Assembly: GCA_965200945.1 (NCBI GenBank)
Contig: OZ241749.1
Coordinates: 930,001 to 994,000 of the forward strand
DNA from: JADCRZ01 sp965200945
GTDB lineage: Bacteria; Bacteroidota; Bacteroidia; Chitinophagales; Chitinophagaceae
DNA: 64,000 bases
Direction of reading: 5' to 3'
Position 1 is the first letter of the stretch. Each line of letters opens with the position of its first letter. The translations under genes and the position numbers were made by a program. Positions 16,971 to 25,139 of the stretch are shown here, piece by piece. The notes under the pieces were generated by a model. The model saw nothing but the letters and a program-made list of their open reading frames with translations, had not been told where the DNA came from and did not search any database.

Positions 16971-19900
16971 TTACAGCTTTATCAGTTTCTTTTGTTCGAG
17001 CATCTTGTTGTTCGAGAAGAAAGAAATCACGTACGTCCCGCTGCTAAAATTAGATAAATCAATCTGGAGGGATAATTCCTGAGGGGCTATACGGATCTTT
17101 TGTACAAGCACTCCGTTCAGTGAATGTACAACCAGAAACCTGTCAGCATTAGCATTCACACTTCCGTCCAGCATGATTGTAACAGTATGGGTAGCCGGAT
17201 TCGGACTTAGCTTCAGCGAAGATTGTAAGTTGAATTTAACCATGACGATCTTACTCAGAATGGTCTTGCCTTCTTTAGTGACCAGCTTGATGCGGTAAAA
17301 ATTGCGATTCGCTGCGGGAGTGTTGTCGGTATAATTGAAGTAAATGCTTTCCTTCGGAACATCCGCGATTTTGTCCATGGTAGTGAAATTCACCGCATCC
17401 GTTGATCTTTGGATTTCGAAATGGCTAATTGCTAACCCTTTGTCTACATTCCAGGCAAGTTTGGAAGCATTTGGCATTTTGGTACCGGTCAGATAAATAT
17501 CTTCTGCAGGAAGCAGGGAAGCCTGTTGCTTCATCAGGATCGCTGATGTATAAGGTTCAAGGGTGATGACACCAGAATACAGCGTGCTTTTTGCATCCAC
17601 ATAGGTTCCTTCTATTGTCATTGTTTTGGATATCTTGGAAGGATTGTCGATGAACAAGATATTGCTGTCAACATTCTCGACCGACACATTCGCCGTGGTT
17701 ACAACAAAATTGTCGAAGTACACCGGACTTGTCTGTTCTTCCACCGACAATACCAGGCTCGCGTTTTTTTCGTCGATGGTGGACGTGAAGATCCACTCGC
17801 CATCCTGGCGCTGACTCGACAGCAGCGTGTATTTAACATCGGAGATGGTTCCGTAAGGTCCAAAGCTCTGACGTAGAAAGATGCCGACGTGACTGTTGTT
17901 ATCAGTTCCTCTTGTGCTGAATTTCACGCTATAGCTTTGTCCGGCTTTTACTTCTCCGATCCCGATCACTACAAAAGCTTCATTGATAGTTGGAGACAAT
18001 CCATTGAAAGAAATTTCCAGGGCACCCCGGTCTAATTTATCGGTATTTTTCCAAGCAGCCACACAGTAACCTTCCGGTGACCATGCATTCAATCCGGAAA
18101 TGTCAGCATCAAATTTTCCATTGGCGTATTTGTTTTCACCATAACTGCTTACATTGCTGTAATAGCTGGCAGAAAGAGGAGCTTGTTTGGTGTTGCTGTC
18201 TTTCTGTTGAACTGATTGCCACTTCGGCAGGTTGTATACGTCCAGCAGGTTTTTGTCGCCCCGTTTGGAGGTGCTTTGGATAATGACGTTGTTACCGGAA
18301 GGCTTGCAGTAATAATTGCTGTCGAAGGCCGCAAAGTTTTTAATGTCATCGTACTGGCTCTCCAGATTCAGGATGTTTTGAGACTCGTATTTGGAGAAAA
18401 AGATATTCTTCTTCAATCGGTTCCTTCCTACATAAGTGTCGAAAATATGCGACATGTTGATCTGATATCGGGTATTGAACACGGTATTATCAGATATCTG
18501 AATATCGCTCGGATTGTTTAGGAAGATGCCTCCCAAGCTGCAGTTCGACACGGTGTTGCCCGAAATATCTACCTGTCCGGCATGCCCGTCTACATAGATG
18601 CCGTTTGCCGACAGGAAAGAAGATTGGTTCGTTCCTGAACCATCACCGATCCCGTTCTTTACAATATTACCCACGATCTTCCTGGCATAATGGATGGTTG
18701 CATCATCCCCGGCCTGCCATGTGTAAATCCCGCCGCCATCATCCTTCACCAAGGCGAAATAGTCGATGTAATTGTTTTTGATCAAAATGGAATCACCTTC
18801 GAAACGGATCGGCATATAACCGGTACTGTCTATCTGGTTGTATTCCACGGTATCCTGGATCCCTCTCATAACAACAGCCTGGTAGGCATCATCGTTGTTC
18901 GCTCCCATTCCCCGGATGATTCCGGTTTGCGTAATTCTTGTTTCCCCGATCCTGCACTGAAAGCACTCATTGGCAAGAACTGCGTCATTGTTTGAATAAG
19001 CGATCGTGCAATTCTTCACTTTGAGTTCCCGCGTGTTGTATACATTCAAGGAGTTGGCTCCGGAGTACGAGATCTCACAATCCGAAAGCGTGATACCTTG
19101 TGAGTAGTAAATGTCGATCGTAAACAGGTTGCTTCCCTTAAAGGAAAGGTTGTAGAACACAATATTGCTCTGGTAGTGTACCCGCACAAGTGTGTCGAGC
19201 GTGCTCACCTGGATCTTTTTCCCGGCAGGATTTATGCTTCCGGTATAAAGTAATAAGGATTTATCAGCATTCCGGTAAGCCCATTCGCCGTACAGGTCAA
19301 GGGCCGCCGGATGGTTTTGTATAAAGTAGCCATAGTCATCGCTGGGCTCGTAAGTATACCCGTCCACTTTGAATTTGATACTGCCGCCGCTGTGGTCTGA
19401 GATCGGGTACTTGTCTATGATCCAGCGGTTTTTACGGATCACCACATCGCCGCCCGTCCAGTTAGGCTGCGCAGCCAGGTGACTGTCAGATATCTCTGTG
19501 TTCCCGTTGTGACTTTGAATGGCAAGATATCCATTATTACTTGTTCCTAGGTTAGGATACCTGCCGACAGCGCGGGCCGTATCTTCCAATAACAACATAT
19601 TAACCCGTTCCTGGCAACTGGCGCAAGAGCTTTTCCAAATGCCACCTTCAGTATTTTCCCAGTTCGTCAAAGTTGTTAACCCAGAAACAACGGGTTTGTT
19701 ACCGGTTCCATAAGATGCGAAAATGATCGGTCTACCGGGAACACCAGATGTTTGTATCACGAGTTGTCCCTCGAATACTTCATTACATTTAAACAGGACT
19801 GAATCCCCTGGTTTCAGGGAAGGTGCAAAACGGTTCAGCTGCGCCAAGCTCTTCCAGGGGGTGAGCGGGTTTTGTGCCTCAACAGCCGACTTAGAATCAT

Positions 19901-19985
19901 TGCCGGCACTTTGTGAGAAATAATAGTTGTTGGCGCTGGCTGTACAACTGTACAATACGGTTAACAAAATCAAAAAAGTTTTCAC
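16971..19985 (-). CDS. Secreted right-handed beta-helix protein with T9SS type A tail (copy 1)
   Basis: 1004 residues from GTG 19985, giving a clean signal peptide (KTFLILLTVLYSCTASA); the frame stays open to TTG 20015. The first 550 residues are a pectate-lyase-like parallel beta-helix (many NxI/V steps; conserved blocks NDDAYQAVVMRGI and DDGGGIYTWQAGDD). A jelly-roll carbohydrate-binding-like region follows (NGKFDADISGLNAWSPEG), then a fibronectin-III-like segment and a T9SS type A domain (LKLSPNPATHTVTI, ending KKLIKL). It should be exported and fixed at or released from the cell surface. It may be a polysaccharide lyase, hydrolase or binder acting on the cluster's product; no catalytic residues are assigned. 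It is a clear paralogue of the divergent gene at 20827. Confidence 0.85.
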   Translation of the reverse strand: MKTFLILLTVLYSCTASANNYYFSQSAGNDSKSAVEAQNPLTPWKSLAQLNRFAPSLKPGDSVLFKCNEVFEGQLVIQTSGVPGRPIIFASYGTGNKPVVSGLTTLTNWENTEGGIWKSSCASCQERVNMLLLEDTARAVGRYPNLGTSNNGYLAIQSHNGNTEISDSHLAAQPNWTGGDVVIRKNRWIIDKYPISDHSGGSIKFKVDGYTYEPSDDYGYFIQNHPAALDLYGEWAYRNADKSLLLYTGSINPAGKKIQVSTLDTLVRVHYQSNIVFYNLSFKGSNLFTIDIYYSQGITLSDCEISYSGANSLNVYNTRELKVKNCTIAYSNNDAVLANECFQCRIGETRITQTGIIRGMGANNDDAYQAVVMRGIQDTVEYNQIDSTGYMPIRFEGDSILIKNNYIDYFALVKDDGGGIYTWQAGDDATIHYARKIVGNIVKNGIGDGSGTNQSSFLSANGIYVDGHAGQVDISGNTVSNCSLGGIFLNNPSDIQISDNTVFNTRYQINMSHIFDTYVGRNRLKKNIFFSKYESQNILNLESQYDDIKNFAAFDSNYYCKPSGNNVIIQSTSKRGDKNLLDVYNLPKWQSVQQKDSNTKQAPLSASYYSNVSSYGENKYANGKFDADISGLNAWSPEGYCVAAWKNTDKLDRGALEISFNGLSPTINEAFVVIGIGEVKAGQSYSVKFSTRGTDNNSHVGIFLRQSFGPYGTISDVKYTLLSSQRQDGEWIFTSTIDEKNASLVLSVEEQTSPVYFDNFVVTTANVSVENVDSNILFIDNPSKISKTMTIEGTYVDAKSTLYSGVITLEPYTSAILMKQQASLLPAEDIYLTGTKMPNASKLAWNVDKGLAISHFEIQRSTDAVNFTTMDKIADVPKESIYFNYTDNTPAANRNFYRIKLVTKEGKTILSKIVMVKFNLQSSLKLSPNPATHTVTIMLDGSVNANADRFLVVHSLNGVLVQKIRIAPQELSLQIDLSNFSSGTYVISFFSNNKMLEQKKLIKL

Positions 19986-20826
19986 AGGAGAATAAGGATT
20001 AAGGGTATTAATCAAACACAGTAAGCTTACAGGTGCTTGAGTCAGGATAAGGATAGGATTAAAAATGAATCAAGCGATCCGAGGGAAATTCAATCTGATG
20101 ACAAGGGATTTTTGAAGAATCAAGGAACTGATCAATGAATGACAGATTGCATAAAGACAACTGTTGAAGAGGGTAGTTGACATAGGATTTAGTTTAATAA
20201 TGATCGATTGATTTAACCGCCTTTTAAACGAGCAAATCAGGGTACTATTGGCTCGATGATGAAGATCAGCAAGTGGGGCTAAGCCCTATGAGGAATGTTA
20301 TATTAGGAAGTGATTAAAGTCAAAGAGGGGTAACATTGGTTTGGCATGCCGCAGCATAAGCACCTGGATCTTTCTTACTTGAGGTCATGATTATTGACTT
20401 TGATGTAACTCTCTTATGATTTCAACTTACTTTGGCTTTACATTTGCTTATTGCTCCTGCACATTGGTTTTGGGTTCCTATGAACCGGAACTTTGTTTTT
20501 GCAACCGGCTGTTTTTTCAAGTACCACTTCTTCGTACAGGCTCATAAACATCAGGATTCAAGCAATAGCCACAGTGATCTGAAAGACATCTTCCTTATCA
20601 TATATAAAAATTCTATATTTTTGTCTTGGTCGCTTTTGCGTGCGATCTCAAGCGAGCATTATTCAACGCTTTATAAAAATTGTCTAATTTTTACTCTTTG
20701 GGGTTTAAATTGACGGAGATTAAAATTTTTGATAATCATCGTTTTAGCATGATTTTAGTGATGTACAAATTTTTTATATGTATCTGGCTACCAGCCGCTC
20801 TTTGCATCTTTAATCAGTATAATCGT
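19986..20826. other. Divergent intergenic region between the two beta-helix genes
   Basis: About 840 bases of A+T-rich sequence between two genes transcribed away from each other. It must hold both promoters. A TATTTTTG match to the -7 element lies at 20616-20623 on the + strand, without a good TTG partner. There is no open frame with a recognisable product. Short purine-rich repeats (aggataaggatagg, near 20046) are too small to interpret. Confidence 0.4.
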
Positions 20827-23800
20827 ATGTTAAGATTATCCATTTTGCTAACACTCATCCTTTGTAGCCGTTCCGTAATCGCAAACACGTATTATCTGTC
20901 TTCCACCGACGGGCAGGACTCACGATCGGCGTCGGAAGCTCAGAATTCTCAGACTCCGTGGAAATCCCTGGATCGTCTCAACGCTTTTATCCCGAACCTC
21001 CTGCCCGGCGATTCAGTCCTGTTTAAATGCAACGATACTTTTACAGGACAGATCAACATTGTGAATTCAGGTTCTGTATCCGCCCCTTTTGTTTTCTCCT
21101 CTTACGGCGAAGGAAGCAAGCCCATCATCTCCGGTTTAGAGGAACTAAAAGACTGGGAACATACCAGTGACGGCATTTGGAGAAGCGTTTGCAACAACTG
21201 CAAGCTCAACGTGAACAGCTTATTTGTAAATGGAAAATCTACCCCGGTGGGAAGGTACCCTAACGTTGATGCGGAAAACAAAGGATTTCTAACCATTCAA
21301 AGCCATAACCGGAACACAGAGATCACAGATACGCATCTGGCTGAACAGCCCAACTGGACCGGGGGCGAAGTGGTGATGCGCAAGAACCGGTGGATCCTCG
21401 ACAAACACACCATTGTAAATCACAGGGGCAGTACCCTGATGTACAATGGCGACAACTCCAATTACTGGCCTTCCGATAATTACGGGTACTTTATACAGAA
21501 TCACCCGGCAACCCTCGACCTGAACGGCGAATGGTGTTACCAGGCCGACGGCAGGGCTATTTTTATCAAAACGGGTACAACAAATCCGGCTGATCTGCAC
21601 ATTGGAGCGGCTTTCGTAGACACTTTGCTGCTGATTAATTTTTATGGTTACATGGTCATTGACAACCTCAGCTTTTACGGCGCCAACAAGTATGCTGCCA
21701 TTATCTTCAATTCGGATTATGTCACCATCAGAAACTGTGATTTCATTGGTGCTGGCATAGATGGCATCCATAGCAGCAGCAACCGCAAACTGGTACTTGA
21801 GAACAATCTGTTTGAGGACTCGCACAATGACGGGATCGTGGCTTCCGGCTGCCTCGGCTGTCTTATCTCTGCAAACACAATCCGCAGGTCCGGCGTCGTC
21901 AGGGGAATGGGAGGGAACGGTGACGATGCATACCAGGGGTTGATCGTACGGGGCATCGGCAACCGGATCACATACAACACCATCGACAGCACGGGCTATA
22001 CTGCACTGCGGTTTGAAGGCGATTCGGTGCTGGTAAAGAACAACTTCATCGATCATTTCGTACTGGTCAAAGACGATGGGGGGGGGATATATACCTGGCA
22101 GGCTGGCGACGACAATACAGTTTACCCTGACAGGAGCATAGAAGGAAACATCATCCAGAACGGGATTGGAGATGGAAGCGGTACACTCAAAACTGATTTT
22201 ATCTCCGCAAATGGCATTTATGTGGATGGCCATGCAGGAGATTTACACATCACGGGTAACACCATTTTAAACTGCAGTTTGGGAGGGATGTTCTTCAATA
22301 ACCCCCATAACATTTTTGTTCAGAACAACAAGGTGTTCAACAACGGCAAGCAATTGTATATGGGTCACATCTTTGCCTCTGCTATCGGCAACAATGCGTT
22401 CAACGGCAACATGCTTGTTTCAAAAGCCATTACACAGAACATCCTTGAGATTGAAAGTGAATTCGACGACATCCAATATTTCGCGAACTACGACAAGAAT
22501 TACTATTGCCGCCCGGTTGACGACAATGTTTTTATCAGGAATACCTTTAAACGGGGAGATAAAACCTTGATCGAAAAGTTTAACCTTGAAGACTGGCAGT
22601 TATCCACCGGAAAGGACCAGGGAACCTTAGGATCGCCCGTTACCTATCCATATTACTCCTATACCTTACCGATGGGCGAAAACAAATTTCCGAACGGATC
22701 ATTCGAGAGTAACTTCAACGGCGTTTATACTTGGTCTCCGGAAGGCTACAGCAAGCTGAAATGGACGAAGATGGGGCAACTCGATGCCGGACAGCTAGAA
22801 CTTTCGTTTGAACAGGAATCTCCCACCAGCAACATCAGTTTTACCGTAATAGGGATCGGCAGCGTCGTGGCAGGGCAAACTTACCATGTAACATTCAGCC
22901 TCGCCGGGGTCGGCAAGGATAAACATTACGAACTCTTCCTGAGGCAGAGCTACTACCCTTACCAGAACGTCAGCACGGTGAAGGACTTCATGGGTACAGC
23001 CGACCGATTCAACGGAGAATGCATATTCACGGCCCTTACAACAGAAGAGAATGCCAGTATCGTGATCACGCTGGAAGAGCAGAAACAGCCGATCTACATC
23101 GACAACATCTCCATGCAAGAGGCTGATGTAAAGATCGACAACTTGGACGAGAAGATCATACAGCTGATCAACCCTTCCACAAACAGAAGATCGCTTTCCC
23201 TGGATGGCACTTTCATGGATCCCGCCTCAACCACTTACTCCGGTTCTATCACACTGGAACCTTATGGATCCGCAATCCTGTTCAAGCAGCCTGTCACGAT
23301 AGCCGTAGCGGACGAACTGGCTTTGTCGGGGAATAAGGCGGAAGACGCCGTTCAGCTACAATGGGACCAGAAAAACAACTCCGACGTCAAAGTGTATGAA
23401 ATCCAGAGATCCCAGAACGGAACGAGTTTTACAACGATCGGAAGCGTTCCGGTAAACTCGCTGTCGACCCCAAACTTCTCCTTTACCGATTACTGCCCTC
23501 TGGATGGAAATAATTTCTACCGTATCCGGTCGGTTAAAAACAAGGGTACTCAGATCAGTAAGTCCCTGATGTTAAAAACATCACCCGGGGCTTCGATGAA
23601 ATTAAGTCCTAATCCGGCTCAACAGCTCCTTACGGTTGACCTGAGCAGGATCCTGGATAGTTCGGTTACGCAGATCATCATCCGGTCAATGACAGGTTAT
23701 GTCCTTTTAAAAGAAACTGCTCCTGCAAACACCAAAGCGGTCACCATCAATATATCCAAACTCGTGAGTGGAACTTATTTTATCTCTGCACTTTCAAACA

Positions 23801-23838
23801 ATTCGGTTGTCTCGCAAAAGTCATTCATCAAACTATAA
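20827..23838 (+). CDS. Secreted right-handed beta-helix protein with T9SS type A tail (copy 2)
   Basis: 1003 residues from ATG 20827; the frame is open back to 20680 but only ATG 20827 puts the signal peptide (LRLSILLTLILCSRSVIA) at the N-terminus. Layout is the same as its divergent neighbour: beta-helix domain with NGDDAYQGLIVRGI and DDGGGIYTWQAGDD, a carbohydrate-binding-like jelly roll (PNGSFESNFNGVYTWSPEG), a fibronectin-III-like segment (YEIQRSQNGTSFTTIG) and a T9SS type A domain (MKLSPNPAQQLLTVDLS ... KSFIKL). Strong similarity runs the full length. The head-to-head placement suggests an inverted gene duplication. Substrate unknown; context suggests exopolysaccharide. Confidence 0.86.
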   Translation: MLRLSILLTLILCSRSVIANTYYLSSTDGQDSRSASEAQNSQTPWKSLDRLNAFIPNLLPGDSVLFKCNDTFTGQINIVNSGSVSAPFVFSSYGEGSKPIISGLEELKDWEHTSDGIWRSVCNNCKLNVNSLFVNGKSTPVGRYPNVDAENKGFLTIQSHNRNTEITDTHLAEQPNWTGGEVVMRKNRWILDKHTIVNHRGSTLMYNGDNSNYWPSDNYGYFIQNHPATLDLNGEWCYQADGRAIFIKTGTTNPADLHIGAAFVDTLLLINFYGYMVIDNLSFYGANKYAAIIFNSDYVTIRNCDFIGAGIDGIHSSSNRKLVLENNLFEDSHNDGIVASGCLGCLISANTIRRSGVVRGMGGNGDDAYQGLIVRGIGNRITYNTIDSTGYTALRFEGDSVLVKNNFIDHFVLVKDDGGGIYTWQAGDDNTVYPDRSIEGNIIQNGIGDGSGTLKTDFISANGIYVDGHAGDLHITGNTILNCSLGGMFFNNPHNIFVQNNKVFNNGKQLYMGHIFASAIGNNAFNGNMLVSKAITQNILEIESEFDDIQYFANYDKNYYCRPVDDNVFIRNTFKRGDKTLIEKFNLEDWQLSTGKDQGTLGSPVTYPYYSYTLPMGENKFPNGSFESNFNGVYTWSPEGYSKLKWTKMGQLDAGQLELSFEQESPTSNISFTVIGIGSVVAGQTYHVTFSLAGVGKDKHYELFLRQSYYPYQNVSTVKDFMGTADRFNGECIFTALTTEENASIVITLEEQKQPIYIDNISMQEADVKIDNLDEKIIQLINPSTNRRSLSLDGTFMDPASTTYSGSITLEPYGSAILFKQPVTIAVADELALSGNKAEDAVQLQWDQKNNSDVKVYEIQRSQNGTSFTTIGSVPVNSLSTPNFSFTDYCPLDGNNFYRIRSVKNKGTQISKSLMLKTSPGASMKLSPNPAQQLLTVDLSRILDSSVTQIIIRSMTGYVLLKETAPANTKAVTINISKLVSGTYFISALSNNSVVSQKSFIKL

Positions 23839-23847
23839 AGATTGACC

Positions 23848-23880
23848 TGCTTCATCCTAACCCACGGGCAGGATGAAGCA
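23848..23880 (+). terminator. Terminator after the second beta-helix gene
   Basis: Perfect 11-bp inverted repeat (TGCTTCATCCT at 23848-23858 and AGGATGAAGCA at 23870-23880, loop of 11), followed by TTTCT and starting ten bases after the stop codon. It is a good intrinsic terminator. Confidence 0.75.
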
Positions 23881-24146
23881 TTTCTAAAGCAACTTTCCTT
23901 AAAGCCAATCGTGTGCTGGAAGGACTGACGCGAGCAAGGTCCCATGCCTGTTGTTCCAACCGAGCCGTATCCATTCGCCGGGCGAGTCTGGCAACCGCAT
24001 GTTGGAGCAAGAGGCATTCTTTTTGCCTTGCACTCTTTTACATAAAAACCTCCTCCGACGCCTACACATTTACTTTACTTTATCAAACAGGCATTTGAAG
24101 AAGAAGTAAAGTGCAACTTGACCACATCTATGCCAACCCGATCTCT

Positions 24147-24240
24147 TCAACTCCGCCACTTAAATTCTCGCACTGTATAGCGCTGGCCAAGTCCCACATG
24201 GTTCGATCCATATGCATGGCGGAGGTCCGTAAGCAACCGG
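24147..24240 (-). pseudogene. C-terminal stub of a PorT-like outer membrane beta-barrel gene
   Basis: On the - strand, bases 24227-24147 read DLRHAYGSNHVGLGQRYTVR then EFKWRS-stop. The intact gene at 38146-38769 ends with DLRWVHGLNHVGLGQRSDTR then EFKWRGGEVGIGW. About 18 of the first 24 positions are the same. After WR the stub is frameshifted: the next frame continues GVEEIGLA-stop, matching GEVGIG loosely. Nothing upstream (higher coordinates) continues the gene; a hairpin and intron remnant begin there. It is therefore a truncated, decayed paralogue. Confidence 0.8.
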
Positions 24241-24259
24241 GGAACCCGCTTCTGTACAA

Positions 24260-24320
24260 GCCCCCCAAATGACTGGACTGAAATGTAAAATCATTTTAGT
24301 CACGTAAACATTTGGGGGGC
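24260..24320. repeat. Nested long hairpin
   Basis: Outer arms are perfect 12-mers (GCCCCCCAAATG at 24260-24271 and its complement at 24309-24320). Inside them lies a second stem of 10 bp (24276-24285 with 24292-24301, one G:U pair) with loop TAAAAT. The two stems are separated by 4 and 7 unpaired bases. There is no T-run after it. It may be a decayed small mobile element, an intron domain, or a terminator that lost its tail. Confidence 0.7.
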
Positions 24321-24374
24321 CTGGTTCAAGGAGCGGTTAGGTATTGAGAGTTAGAAGATGTGACTTGAGAATGG

Positions 24375-24448
24375 GAACCGGATGCACTGAGAAGAGCACG
24401 TCTGATTCTGAGAAAGGCTGGGGGTGCAATTCCCCCGGTCTACTCACC
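24375..24448 (+). mobile_element. Group II intron 3' end remnant (domains V and VI)
   Basis: Bases 24375-24408 are exactly 34 long and align without gaps to the group II intron domain V consensus (GAGCCGUAUGCG...GAAA...CGCACGUACGGUUC). Most paired positions are kept and the tetraloop region reads GAGAA. The catalytic triad AGC reads AAC, so the element should be inactive. Directly after it, 24416-24440 form a domain VI-like stem (GGCTGGGGG with CCCCCGGTC) followed by CTACTCAC, the usual branch-point/3'-end pattern. No reverse transcriptase or 5' end is present. The IS66 remnant begins right after the predicted 3' splice site. Confidence 0.72.
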
Positions 24449-24631
24449 GGCACTCATGAAGCTTCACAACGGGCGGCCATGGTATACTCACTGTTTGCCA
24501 CCTGCAAGCTCCCTGACATCGATCGGTACGGCTAACTCAAAGACGCACTTGAAAAGATGCATAAGTATACAATAACCAACCTGCACGAACTGCTGCCGCA
24601 GAACTGCAAACCGCTCACTGACGAATCATAA
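24449..24631 (+). pseudogene. IS66-family transposase (TnpC) C-terminal remnant
   Basis: Reading from 24449: GTHEASQRAAMVYSLFATCK LPDIDRYG-stop-LKDALEKM HKYTITNLHELLPQNCKPL and a stop at 24629-24631. This is the C-terminal end of IS66 transposases (their usual pattern is AAQRAAMxYSLxATCKxxGINPYxWLKDVLxxI...LPQNWK). An in-frame TAA (24533-24535) replaces the usual tryptophan after the P-Y/R-Y-G step, and the conserved LPQNW tryptophan is cysteine. Everything N-terminal is missing and replaced by the intron end. Dead remnant. Confidence 0.85.
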
Positions 24632-25139
24632 AATTACATGCGCAGAAAAATTGAGTTAAGGGAGTTGCTCAATGGCTTGCAGCACACTATAATCGATAGT
24701 GCCATGCTGAGTAATATAATTTCTCCCATTCACTTGCATATCTGAACATTGAAATATAATTTTGAGGCTCAATCCAATCATGCCTCTGCATTTCCAATGT
24801 TTATCTGCTTATAAGAAAACGCGACATGCGTCTCAATCTATTCCACATCCTTTGTAGATTCCTCTGAAGTTCATTTTTTCCTTACAACACTGTTAGCACA
24901 GGACTTTCATTTTTTTCTGACCGGACTATTTCCTGTCGGGAAGAATATTTTTTTTATCCGGGATCACCGATGCGACCGGGAGTGGCGAAGCCCTGTTTGA
25001 GATGCGAAGTTCCAAGCCTGAACTTAGAAGATGTTTCGGTTGAGCATGCTGCCTTTGAGAGCAACCTAAACAGTGCCTGAGCCGGTTTTTTTAGTAAGCG
25101 TCGGCAGTACAAAAAATACCTCATTCAAACAATATAAAC
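24632..25139. other. Intergenic region before the second Wzc gene
   Basis: About 500 bases with no recognisable gene. It marks the change from A+T-richer cluster 1 and its debris to the G+C-richer cluster 2. A small perfect hairpin (CACTAT-AATCG-ATAGTG) lies near 24690. The promoter of the second cluster is expected here, but I see no convincing TTG/TANNTTTG pair. Confidence 0.35.

Noticed and set aside
21289..22233. 314-codon open frame antisense to the second beta-helix gene
   Set aside because: Shadow frame; the + strand gene has signal peptide, domains and T9SS tail.
24344..24535. 63-codon open frame as a small gene
   Set aside because: It is a chance reading through intron domains V-VI into the IS66 stub.
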